In this document: piece by piece, positions 16,940-25,376 of the stretch | Position numbering within the stretch: position 1 is the stretch's first letter | Layout of the letters: each line of letters opens with the position of its first letter | From: CAZEDM01 sp964511075 | GTDB taxonomy: Bacteria > Zixibacteria > MSB-5A5 > RBG-16-43-9 | Direction of reading: 5' to 3' | Length of the DNA: 64,000 bases | Assembly (NCBI GenBank): GCA_964511075.1 | Contig: CAZEDM010000001.1 | Location: 248,001 to 312,000 of the forward strand | Made by a program: the position numbers and the translations under genes | Notes under the pieces: model-generated | What the model was told of the DNA's origin: nothing | The model's database searches: none | The model's input: the letters and a program-made list of their open reading frames with translations, nothing else

Positions 16940-18424
16940 TTGTCCGAACAATCCAAACCCGAAGAGAGCCTGAGTCAGCTTCTCCAGTACCGCAGGGAAA
17001 AACTAAAAGCATTGCGGGAGAAAAACATCAACCCCTATCCCTATCTTTTTAAGAGAACTCATACATCGAGGGATATACTGGATGATTTCGAAAAGCTGGA
17101 ATCGGAGGGAACAGCTGTGAGTGTTTGCGGCAGGATAACTTCCTTAAGGCCTCACGGAAAGGCCCTTTTCTTCCACATCCTGGACGGTGAGGGGAAAATT
17201 CAGGTCTATGTTAAATCCGATATGGTGGGCGAGGAGAAGTACAAGCTGTTCGAGTTTTTCGATATAGGTGATTTCATCGGGGTTAAGGGTAAAGTTTTCA
17301 AGACCAAAACCGGGGAGAAAAGCATCAAGGCAGAGGAGTTCGAGCTTCTTTCCAAGTCCTTGCATCCCCTGCCGGAGAAATGGCACGGGCTTCAGGATAA
17401 AGAGCTGAGATACAGACAAAGGTATCTGGACCTGATCTCTAATCCGGAGGTAAAGGATAGTTTCATCCTGCGTACCAGAATCCTGGTTTCCATCAGAAAA
17501 TTCCTGGAGGACCAGGGCTTCTTGGAAGTCGAGACCCCCATATTACAGCCGATTTATGGAGGTGCGTTTGCGCGTCCTTTTATCACCCATCACAATGCCC
17601 TGGATATAGATTTGTATCTAAGGATAGCAGATGAGCTCTATTTGAAAAGGCTGATAATCGGCGGTTTCGAGAAGGTGTATGAGGTCTGCAAGGATTTTCG
17701 TAACGAGGGAATGGATAAGAATCACAACCCGGAATTTTCCATGTTAGAGCTTTACCAGGCTTATGCGGACTATAATGATATAATGGAACTGTGCGAGAAG
17801 CTCTTCAACTTCGTCTACCTGGAGGTTTTTAAAACTAACAGGATTAAATTTCAGAAAGAGGAGATCGATTTATCTCCTCCCTGGAGAAGGCTTTCCTTCT
17901 GGGAGTCGATAGAGAAATTCACCGGGGAGAACCTTTATAAAGCGGATGAGAAGAAAATCAGGAAATTAGCAGAGGATCTGGGAATCAAGGCAGAGCCTTC
18001 TATCCGCATCGGCAAAGTCATAGAATCGATTTTCGAGGAGAAAGTCCAGCCCAACCTGGTCCAGCCGACCTTTATCCTGGATTATCCTGTGGAGATGTCA
18101 CCTTTTGCCAAAAAGCACAGGGATAAGGAAGGTTTGACTGAGAGGTTCGAGGGATTTATCGCCGGTATGGAGCTGATGAATGCATTCTCCGAACTGAACG
18201 ACCCAATCGATCAGAGGGAGAGGTTTGAGCAGCAGTCTAAGTTCAGAAAGATGGGGGATGAGGAGGCTCATGTCATAGACGAGGATTTCCTCAGGGCAAT
18301 GGAATACGGTATGCCTCCAACTGGCGGGCTGGGAATAGGCTTGGATAGGATGGTTATGCTTTTCACTAATTCCACTTCCATACGGGATGTGATATTCTTT
18401 CCCCAGATGAAACCGGAGGTATAA
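16940..18424 (+). CDS. lysS: Lysyl-tRNA synthetase, class II
   Basis: Charges tRNA-Lys with lysine in the cytoplasm. The 494-residue length is normal. The start is the TTG at 16940, preceded by GAGGAG at 16926-16931. An N-terminal OB-fold anticodon-binding domain (about residues 55-155) leads to the class II core: motif 1 around FLEVETPIL, motif 2 FRNEGMDKNHNPEFSMLELY and motif 3 GLGIGLDRMVML. It has its own unit between the sdh operon and the kinase gene. No accessory domain or damage is visible. Confidence 0.95.
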   Translation: MSEQSKPEESLSQLLQYRREKLKALREKNINPYPYLFKRTHTSRDILDDFEKLESEGTAVSVCGRITSLRPHGKALFFHILDGEGKIQVYVKSDMVGEEKYKLFEFFDIGDFIGVKGKVFKTKTGEKSIKAEEFELLSKSLHPLPEKWHGLQDKELRYRQRYLDLISNPEVKDSFILRTRILVSIRKFLEDQGFLEVETPILQPIYGGAFARPFITHHNALDIDLYLRIADELYLKRLIIGGFEKVYEVCKDFRNEGMDKNHNPEFSMLELYQAYADYNDIMELCEKLFNFVYLEVFKTNRIKFQKEEIDLSPPWRRLSFWESIEKFTGENLYKADEKKIRKLAEDLGIKAEPSIRIGKVIESIFEEKVQPNLVQPTFILDYPVEMSPFAKKHRDKEGLTERFEGFIAGMELMNAFSELNDPIDQRERFEQQSKFRKMGDEEAHVIDEDFLRAMEYGMPPTGGLGIGLDRMVMLFTNSTSIRDVIFFPQMKPEV

Positions 18425-18465
18425 GAAAGGCCAGGGTAAAGAGTGCATCATCCCAGACAAAGAAG

Positions 18466-18572
18466 GAACTCACCCTAAATCCCTCTCTTGGAAAGAGAGG
18501 GACTATTTCCCCTTCTCTTTTTAAGTCGAAGATCCCGCCAAAGGCAGGGAGAAGGGGATAGGGGATGAGTTC
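18466..18572. repeat. Long AACTCACCC-ended palindromic repeat
   Basis: Begins GAACTCACCC and ends GATGAGTTC, with an inner CCCTCTCTTGG/AAAGAGAGGG hairpin at 18481-18501 and a second half containing GATCCCGCCAAAGGCAGGG. It is related to 63083-63139 and 63803-63859 and fills most of the gap before the kinase gene. Confidence 0.6.
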
Positions 18573-18586
18573 GAGATCAGAACTTT

Positions 18587-21526
18587 ATGATCGGTAAAAC
18601 TATCTCACACTACAAAATCTTAGAGAAGCTGGGTGAGGGTGGTATGGGTGTGGTGTATAAAGCAGAGGACACCAAGCTTGACCGCCTGGTGGCTTTGAAG
18701 TTTTTGCCTTCGCACCTGACCTCTGAGTTTGAGGAGAAGGAAAGATTCATCCACGAAGCCAAAGCCGCATCAGCTTTAAATCATACCAATATTACCACTA
18801 TTTATGAGATCGATGAGTTTGAGGGGCAGATGTTTATAGTTATGGAATATTGCGAGGGAAAGACTTTAAAGCAGGTGATTGAGAAGGAAGCTCTCTCTAT
18901 AAAGAAGGTGCTGGATATCGGGATACAGATCTGTGAAGGTTTGGCAATGGCTCATGAGAAGGGGATAGTGCATAGAGATATTAAATCGGACAACATAATG
19001 CTTACTCCTCGCGGTCAGATTAAGATAATGGATTTTGGTCTGGCGAAGCTGAAGGGAGCCACCAAGCTGACCAAGACTCGTTCGACCTTAGGCACTCTTG
19101 CTTATATGTCACCAGAGCAGGCTCAGGGTGAAGAAGTAGATGAGAGAAGTGATATCTTTTCTTTTGGAGTAGTTTTATATGAGCTTTTGACTGCGAAACT
19201 CCCTTTTGGAGGGGAGCATCAAGCTGCTGTTATTTACTCGATAATCAACGAGGAACCTCAATCAGTAGCCAGATATAATAATCAGGTCTCCTTTGAACTT
19301 GAACGAATAGTCACTAAAGCATTGGTCAAGGATAAAGAGGAAAGATATCAACACATAGATGATCTCTTGGCTGATTTGAGGCATGAGAAGAAGAGTTTGG
19401 AATACATAAAGACCGGTCAGATCCCCAAAGAAGTGCTTGCACCTAAGCCCAAGAGAAAAGTTCTTCCGATTGCAATTCCTGCGTCGGTTGTTTTTATCTT
19501 AGTTTTACTCTTCCTGATTCTTAAACCTTTCAAATTCGAAATTACTCCGGAAAAAGGAGCAGTAGCTAAAGAGAACTCGTTAGCGGTAATGTATTTTGAT
19601 AATCTGGTCGATCCAGAGGACAAGCAAAAGCTCGGTGAAATCGTCACTAACCTGCTCATCACCGGCTTATCCGAATCGCAGTATCTCAGGGTAGTATCCA
19701 GCCAGAGATTATATGATATTCTCAAGCTTTTAGGCAGAGAGGGAGAAAAAAGGATAGATAAGAATATGGCAACTCAGGTTGCCACAAAAGCCGGGGTAAA
19801 GTGGATGCTTTTGGGAAGCATACTCCAAGTTAAGCCCAGAATCGAAATAACGACGCAGTTGGTTGATGTGGAAACCGGTGAAATAAAATCGTCCCAGCGA
19901 ATCACTGGAGAGAAGGAACAGGATATCTTTTCTTTGGTCGATAAGCTAACTTTCGAAATCAAAAAGGGTTTTTCTCTTCCTGTGTCAGCTCAGCAGGAAA
20001 AGGGACCATCGTTAGCTAACATTACCACACACTCGCAAGAAGCATACCGTTACCTTCTCGAGGGAATTGATAACTGTCAGAAGCTTTACTTTACCGAGGC
20101 AGAGAGAAGTTTTGAAAAAGCTCTGGTGTTTGATTCTACCTTTGCTATGGCTTATTATTGGCTGGCTGTGGCTAAAAACTATGAAGGAGATACTCAGGGA
20201 GCAAGAGAGTCTATTACTAAGGCTGCAAAATACACAGATAAAATAACCCAGAGGGAGAAACTCTATATCGAAAGCTCTCAGGCAAATATAATGGGTGATT
20301 ATCCTCAAGCTGTGAAGGTATTAAAAAAGTTGGTTGAAAATTATCCTGATGAGAAGGGTGCATTTTATGTATTAGGTATTACTTATTATAACAAATTGCA
20401 CGAGTCCCGAGAAGCAGTTTATTACCTTAGCAAAGCCATCCAGATAGACCCTCTATACAAGCTTGCCTACAACCATCTCGCCTACGCTTACAATGATCTG
20501 GGTGATTTTGATAAATCGATCTGGGCGATAAACAAATATATAGAATTAGCACCGGACGAACCTAATCCCTATGATTCGAGAGGTGACTTATATGCCTATA
20601 ACGGTAAGATAGATCAGGCCATTGATTCTTATAAGAAAGCCTTAGAGATAAAACCCGATTTCTATTCGTCTCAGTTCAAGCTGGGGGATATGTATATTTT
20701 CAAGAAAAATTACGCTAAAGCGGAAAGCTGTTTTCAGACGCTCTGTTCCAGCAGTGAGAAATTCCACAGGTCAATCGGAAGATTATACTTAGAGCTGGTT
20801 CCTTTATACCAGGGAAAATTTGAAGAGGGTCTCAAGGTTTTGGATGACGGGATTGCCGCAGATAGAATGGAGCAGTTTGAAACAGATATTACTGCCTATA
20901 AGCATTTCCAAAAGGCATATCTTCTCTACGAAAGCCAGAAAAAGATGTCTTTAGCATTAAAGGAAGCAGAGACAGGCATGGAAATATACAGAAGATCCAA
21001 GCCCAACGACCCGGTGTATGCGAGGGATTATTATGCTTATCTTCTGGTCAAGAGTGGGAAAATCACTGAAGCTGAAGAATTGGCAGGAGCTTTGAAAAAG
21101 GACCTTGCGGGAATGGATTCAACTCAAATGGCTCCTTACTGGTGGACTTTGGGCCAGATTGAATTAGCCAAAGGTGACACAAATATGGCTCTGAGCTATT
21201 TAGAAAAAGTATATAAGGACTCACCGACTCCGTCTTTTAATCTTCGTTGTGATCTGGCAGAAATTTACCTGAATAAAGGCAGGTTGGATGAGGCAGTAGC
21301 TCAATTGGAAAAAGCGCTTTCCAGATATGATGATGACAGAGTATGGTCTTTCAATGCAGTGAAGGCTTATTATCTTTTGGGCTTGGCTTATGAGAAATCC
21401 GGCTGGAACAAGAAGGCGATTGAACAGTATGAGGAGTTTCTGGACATCTGGAAGGATGCTGATCCGGGGATACCGGAAGTTGTGGATGCGAAAGAGCGGT
21501 TGAAAAAGTTAAAAAATAGGCAGTAG
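18587..21526 (+). CDS. Membrane serine/threonine protein kinase with FlgO/TolB-like and TPR domains
   Basis: A 979-residue bacterial receptor-like kinase. Residues 1-265 form a PknB-type kinase domain with the glycine loop GEGGMGVVYKAED, ATP-binding K38, catalytic D131 in HRDIKSDN, D149 of DFG, and SPEQ in place of APE. One transmembrane helix spans about residues 292-313. The extracytoplasmic part begins with a FlgO/TolB-N-like alpha-beta domain (about 325-475, LAVMYFDNLVDPEDK, VATKAGVKWMLLGSI) and continues with about ten tetratricopeptide units to the end. The kinase lies in the cytoplasm and the TPR array in the periplasm. It is likely to sense protein partners or envelope state; ligand and substrates are unknown. 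Confidence 0.85.
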   Translation: MIGKTISHYKILEKLGEGGMGVVYKAEDTKLDRLVALKFLPSHLTSEFEEKERFIHEAKAASALNHTNITTIYEIDEFEGQMFIVMEYCEGKTLKQVIEKEALSIKKVLDIGIQICEGLAMAHEKGIVHRDIKSDNIMLTPRGQIKIMDFGLAKLKGATKLTKTRSTLGTLAYMSPEQAQGEEVDERSDIFSFGVVLYELLTAKLPFGGEHQAAVIYSIINEEPQSVARYNNQVSFELERIVTKALVKDKEERYQHIDDLLADLRHEKKSLEYIKTGQIPKEVLAPKPKRKVLPIAIPASVVFILVLLFLILKPFKFEITPEKGAVAKENSLAVMYFDNLVDPEDKQKLGEIVTNLLITGLSESQYLRVVSSQRLYDILKLLGREGEKRIDKNMATQVATKAGVKWMLLGSILQVKPRIEITTQLVDVETGEIKSSQRITGEKEQDIFSLVDKLTFEIKKGFSLPVSAQQEKGPSLANITTHSQEAYRYLLEGIDNCQKLYFTEAERSFEKALVFDSTFAMAYYWLAVAKNYEGDTQGARESITKAAKYTDKITQREKLYIESSQANIMGDYPQAVKVLKKLVENYPDEKGAFYVLGITYYNKLHESREAVYYLSKAIQIDPLYKLAYNHLAYAYNDLGDFDKSIWAINKYIELAPDEPNPYDSRGDLYAYNGKIDQAIDSYKKALEIKPDFYSSQFKLGDMYIFKKNYAKAESCFQTLCSSSEKFHRSIGRLYLELVPLYQGKFEEGLKVLDDGIAADRMEQFETDITAYKHFQKAYLLYESQKKMSLALKEAETGMEIYRRSKPNDPVYARDYYAYLLVKSGKITEAEELAGALKKDLAGMDSTQMAPYWWTLGQIELAKGDTNMALSYLEKVYKDSPTPSFNLRCDLAEIYLNKGRLDEAVAQLEKALSRYDDDRVWSFNAVKAYYLLGLAYEKSGWNKKAIEQYEEFLDIWKDADPGIPEVVDAKERLKKLKNRQ

Positions 21527-21590
21527 ACAGCATACAATAAACAGGCGTAAGTGCGGGGTTTCACCCTGCAAAACGCTAAAATTGGATTTT

Positions 21591-22820
21591 ATGTCCTACG
21601 AATTCTTTATTGCCAAAAGGTATCTAAGGTCCAAGGGGAAGTCAAAATACCTCTCGGTGATCACTCTTATCTCCATCACTGGGGTTCTGATCGGGGTGGC
21701 GGCTCTGACCTTTGTTCTCTCTATGATGAACGGCTTCGAGAAGGAGGTTCGCTCCCGGATAATCGGTATCACCGCGCATGTCACCGTACTCTCGTCAGAA
21801 GGGACAGGGATTGAAAACTATCAGGAGCTTTTGCCCTCGATCGAATCCCATCCTCAGGTCAGGGGAACAGCACCCTTTGTCTATTTCAAGGCGGCAATCG
21901 CCTCCAAGGAGGAAAGCGATGGGATAGTCATTCGCGGGATTGACCCGGAGGAGGAAAGAAAGGTCACCGATATCGAGAAAGATCTGATAGCCGGCGCTTT
22001 CAAGCTAAAGGAAACAAGGGATAAATATCCGGGAATAGTTCTGGGAGTAACCCTGGCTGACAGGTTGAGAGTGAAGCTGGGGGATGAGGTGATTCTCTTC
22101 AGCATCAACAAGGAGACGGTTTCTGCAGGGTTTCTTGCGCCGAAGGTTACCAAGTTCAGCGTGGCAGGTATATTCGAGACCGGTATGTACGAATACGATG
22201 CCAACTTAGCCTATATATCGATTTCCTCCGCGCAGAGGATTTTGAATTCGGGTCCTGTGGTGACCGGCTTGCAGATTAAAACCTCAGATTTCTATGATGC
22301 CTCAAAGGTGGCAAAAGAACTCGATTCTGAGCTGGGTCCGGATTACTACGCCACCGACTGGATGCATATGCACAAAAACCTTTTCTCCTGGATGGCTCTG
22401 GAGAAATACGCAATGTTCATAGTCTTAAGCCTGATCGTGACCGTAGCGGCCTTTAATATCATCAGCACCTTGATAATGGTGGTGATGGAGAAAAGAAAGG
22501 AGATCGGGATCCTGAAGTCCATAGGAGCCACCTCTTCCAGCATAATGAAGATCTTTATGTTCGAGGGGCTGGTAGCAGGTGTGGTGGGCACGATCCTGGG
22601 CAGTTTCCTGGGGTTTATCCTGTGCTGGATTCAAAAGACATTTAAAATAGTCTCCTTGCCCCCGGAGATATATTTTATCGCCACCCTTCCCATTGATATG
22701 AGGTTTTTCGATTTCCTGATCGTAGCCTTGGCCGCTCTGGGCATAACCTTTTTAGCCACCCTGTATCCTGCTTCCAGGGCTGCCCAGATGCTGCCGGTGG
22801 AGGCGATAAGATATGAATAA
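21591..22820 (+). CDS. lolC: Lipoprotein-releasing ABC transporter permease (LolC/LolE family)
   Basis: A 409-residue inner-membrane permease that extracts lipoproteins for delivery to the outer membrane. The start is placed at 21591 (MSYEFFIAKRYLRSKGK, the family's usual opening) rather than the ATG three codons earlier. It has one N-terminal helix, a large MacB-like periplasmic domain (about residues 45-255) and three C-terminal helices with the FtsX-type MVVMEKRKEIGILKSIGA motif. Only one permease gene is present, so the transporter may be a homodimer, or a second permease is elsewhere. The ATPase gene lolD follows after about 190 bases. Confidence 0.88.
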   Translation: MSYEFFIAKRYLRSKGKSKYLSVITLISITGVLIGVAALTFVLSMMNGFEKEVRSRIIGITAHVTVLSSEGTGIENYQELLPSIESHPQVRGTAPFVYFKAAIASKEESDGIVIRGIDPEEERKVTDIEKDLIAGAFKLKETRDKYPGIVLGVTLADRLRVKLGDEVILFSINKETVSAGFLAPKVTKFSVAGIFETGMYEYDANLAYISISSAQRILNSGPVVTGLQIKTSDFYDASKVAKELDSELGPDYYATDWMHMHKNLFSWMALEKYAMFIVLSLIVTVAAFNIISTLIMVVMEKRKEIGILKSIGATSSSIMKIFMFEGLVAGVVGTILGSFLGFILCWIQKTFKIVSLPPEIYFIATLPIDMRFFDFLIVALAALGITFLATLYPASRAAQMLPVEAIRYE

Positions 22821-22828
22821 AAAAGCTA

Positions 22829-22906
22829 AAGGGCTCAAGAGTTTAAGGGTTCAAGGGTTCGAGGATTCAAGGATTAACCCCACCCTTTCCCCCCTACAAG
22901 GGGAGG
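22829..22906. repeat. Degenerate short-repeat tract plus CCCTAC-type palindrome
   Basis: Between lolC and lolD, units resembling AAGGGTTCAAGG recur imperfectly over 22829-22876, followed by CCCCACCCTTTCCCCCC/GGGGAGG. This looks like a decayed repeat element rather than a regulator. Confidence 0.4.
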
Positions 22907-23014
22907 AAAAAAACAGAATCAATAATCCCATTTTGCCCGCAGAGTGGGAGATTGAGAGAAAGTAATTAAATATATTGTGAAAACTGGCGAAAATAACTGT
23001 ATGGGGAGAGCGAT

Positions 23015-23707
23015 TTGAAAGAGCAGAACCTGGTTTTAAAAGCAAAAGATATATGCAGGAGTTTTCAAACAGGGGCTGAAACTTTAGACGTATTAAAAGG
23101 GATAGATATGGATGTCTATGAAGGTGAGATTGTGGCAGTGATCGGTCCTTCTGGTTCAGGGAAAAGCACTCTCCTGCATATCTTAGGCGCATTGGATAGG
23201 CCGGATAGGGGTTTTGTAAATTTCAACTCCAGTGATGTCTTCTCTTTGAATGATAAAGAGTTAGCCCACTTCAGGAACAGATTCGTCGGATTTGTCTTCC
23301 AGTTTCATCATCTTCTACCTGAGTTCTCTGCCTTAGAAAATGTGATGCTGCCTAAATTGATTGCCAGGGAGAATTCAAAACAGATTAAAGATAAGGCTAT
23401 GAATATTCTTGAAGAGTTAGGACTTGCAGAGAGAATCAACCATAAGCCGGGCGAGCTTTCCGGTGGCGAACAGCAAAGGGTAGCTGTTGCCAGAGCTTTA
23501 ATCAACGATCCTAAGGTAGTTATAGCGGATGAGCCCTCCGGCAATCTGGATAGAAGTTCGGCTGAGAACCTTCATAATTTAATCAGCCAGCTTAGAAATA
23601 GCAGAAATCAAACTTTCGTCCTGGCTACTCATAACTTAGAGCTGGCTCAAAGAGCCCAGCGTATATTTAGGTTGGAGGACGGAAAATTAGAACCATATAA
23701 TTACTGA
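23015..23707 (+). CDS. lolD: Lipoprotein-releasing ABC transporter ATP-binding protein
   Basis: A 230-residue ABC ATPase that powers lipoprotein release with the LolC/E permease. The start is the TTG at 23015, preceded by GGGAG. Walker A is GPSGSGKST, the signature is LSGGEQQRVAVARAL and Walker B is VVIADEPSGNLD, with the switch histidine in LATHN. The FQFHHLLPEFSALENV Q-loop region is of the LolD/MacB type. It is followed after 22 bases by mcsA, which joins envelope trafficking genes to the protein-quality-control genes. Confidence 0.9.
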   Translation: MKEQNLVLKAKDICRSFQTGAETLDVLKGIDMDVYEGEIVAVIGPSGSGKSTLLHILGALDRPDRGFVNFNSSDVFSLNDKELAHFRNRFVGFVFQFHHLLPEFSALENVMLPKLIARENSKQIKDKAMNILEELGLAERINHKPGELSGGEQQRVAVARALINDPKVVIADEPSGNLDRSSAENLHNLISQLRNSRNQTFVLATHNLELAQRAQRIFRLEDGKLEPYNY

Positions 23708-23729
23708 GGTCTTATTTAAGAGGAAGAAT

Positions 23730-24245
23730 ATGCAGTGTGATGATTGCCATAAAGCAGAAGCATCCATTCAGGTTACCCAGATAATCAATAACGAGAAGAT
23801 GACTTTGAACCTATGCCAGAAGTGTGCGGAGAAGAGAGGTTTTCGCAGTCCCTTTGAGGGGGTGCCTTTTCCCCTGGCGGAGTTTCTGTCCAGCATGATC
23901 TCATCACCAGGAACAGAAACGGGTAAGAAAGCCGCTGCCAAGACCGATAAGGAAACCAGATGCCCCAATTGCGGGATGACTTTCTCAGATTTTGCCCGTA
24001 GGGGTAGATTAGGCTGTGGAAGTTGCTATAAGACTTTTAGGCCTCAGCTTAAAGACCTTCTGAGGAAGATTCATGGTACCGATATAAATAGGGGCAAGAT
24101 ACCCCATCTCCCGGGAAAGGAGATGGAAAGTCTGAAAGAGGAAAGAAAACTGCAGGAGGAGTTAAAGAGGGCAATCGACGAGGAAGACTTTGAGCTGGCT
24201 GCCCAGATAAGAGATAAGATCAAAGTCTTACAGACGAGGAAATAA
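23730..24245 (+). CDS. mcsA: McsA-like zinc-finger activator of the arginine kinase
   Basis: A 171-residue protein with two pairs of zinc-binding CxxC motifs: CDDC and CQKC near the N-terminus, then CPNC and CGSC around residues 76-96. A C-terminal UvrB/UvrC (UVR) motif covers about residues 130-170 (ELKRAIDEEDFELAAQIRDKI). In Firmicutes McsA stimulates the McsB arginine kinase and links it to ClpC. Here it starts a tight mcsA-mcsB pair (two bases between them) followed by clpC. No CtsR repressor gene precedes it. Confidence 0.88.
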   Translation: MQCDDCHKAEASIQVTQIINNEKMTLNLCQKCAEKRGFRSPFEGVPFPLAEFLSSMISSPGTETGKKAAAKTDKETRCPNCGMTFSDFARRGRLGCGSCYKTFRPQLKDLLRKIHGTDINRGKIPHLPGKEMESLKEERKLQEELKRAIDEEDFELAAQIRDKIKVLQTRK

Positions 24246-24247
24246 GG

Positions 24248-25312
24248 ATGTTTGAGGATATAGTAAGAAGGCCGGCTGCTTGGCTTACGGGCGAGGGAAA
24301 TAACTCAGAGATAGTCTTATCCAGTCGGGTCAGGCTGGCTCGTAATATCTCCAATACCCCTTTCCCCTCTATGGCTAAGACCGAGGACAGGGAGAAGGTT
24401 GTCTCTTTCGTCAGAAGAGCCATAGAGGTGAGTCCTCTTTTAAAATCCGGTAAGATTTATTCTTCTCCTGAGCTTTCCAGTCTGGATAAGGACTTTCTCA
24501 TCGAGAGACATCTGGTAAGTCCAGAGTTTATGAGAGAGGGTGATACCAAAGCACTGTATATCGGAGAGGAAGAGAGAGTAAGCCTGATGATAAACGAGGA
24601 GGACCATTTAAGAGTTCAGGCCTTGAAGTCCGGTTTGGAGATCAAAAAAAGCTTCGAGCTGGCGGATAAAGTTGACACGGAACTATCCAGCACTCTGGAA
24701 TTCGATTTTGACCCGGATTTCGGCTATCTTACCTCCTGCCCTACCAATGTAGGAACCGGAATGCGTGCCTCGGTTTTAATTCACCTGCCGGCACTGGTTT
24801 TGACCAAGGAGATAGAGAATGTCATCTCTCAGGTCACCAAGTTAGGCTTAGCCGTTAGAGGGTTCTATGGCGAGGGCTCAGACGTCCTGGGGAATCTTTT
24901 TCAGATCTCCAATCAGACAACCTTAGGCAAATCAGAGGAGGATTTAATCGAGAGCTTGGAGAAGGTGACTAACCAGCTCATAGAGTATGAGAACAATTCT
25001 CGCAGGACCCTTTACCGGGAGGCGAAGGAGCAAATCGAGGATAAGATCTGGAGAGCATTTGGTATCTTGAAAAATGCCCGGGTCATAACCTCAAATGAGG
25101 TCACTAACCTTCTATCTGCCATTCGACTTGGCCTGGGTATGGGCACCATAAAGGATATCCCCCTGAGCCTGATCAATCAGATTTTGCTCATCTCATTCCC
25201 TGCTCATCTCCAGAAATATTTTGACAGGCAGATGGAGCCCAATGAGAGAGACATACTTAGGGCGGAATTAATCAGGGGAAAAATAAATGAGCAGATTGAA
25301 AATAAGACTTGA
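24248..25312 (+). CDS. mcsB: Protein arginine kinase
   Basis: A 354-residue ATP:guanido phosphotransferase family enzyme that phosphorylates arginines on proteins to mark them for ClpC-ClpP degradation. It has the SSRVRLARN nucleotide-binding start, NEEDHLRVQ, LTSCPTNVGTGMRASVLIHLPAL with the reactive-site cysteine region, and RGFYGEGSD with NLFQISNQTTLG. The C-terminal RDILRA (R334-A339) matches the RDxxRA phosphoarginine-binding motif that distinguishes protein kinases of this type from creatine or arginine kinases acting on small molecules. The context with mcsA and clpC supports the same role. Confidence 0.93.
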   Translation: MFEDIVRRPAAWLTGEGNNSEIVLSSRVRLARNISNTPFPSMAKTEDREKVVSFVRRAIEVSPLLKSGKIYSSPELSSLDKDFLIERHLVSPEFMREGDTKALYIGEEERVSLMINEEDHLRVQALKSGLEIKKSFELADKVDTELSSTLEFDFDPDFGYLTSCPTNVGTGMRASVLIHLPALVLTKEIENVISQVTKLGLAVRGFYGEGSDVLGNLFQISNQTTLGKSEEDLIESLEKVTNQLIEYENNSRRTLYREAKEQIEDKIWRAFGILKNARVITSNEVTNLLSAIRLGLGMGTIKDIPLSLINQILLISFPAHLQKYFDRQMEPNERDILRAELIRGKINEQIENKT

Positions 25313-25376
25313 ATTTCTTAGGATTACTTTTAAATTAATTTCAGATAACGTATCTTGAAGTAGGTGGAGAGAATTT

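Noticed and set aside
22829..22876. Possible regulatory iterons in the lolC-lolD gap
   Set aside because: The units are irregular and degenerate, and nothing suggests a replication or regulator function.
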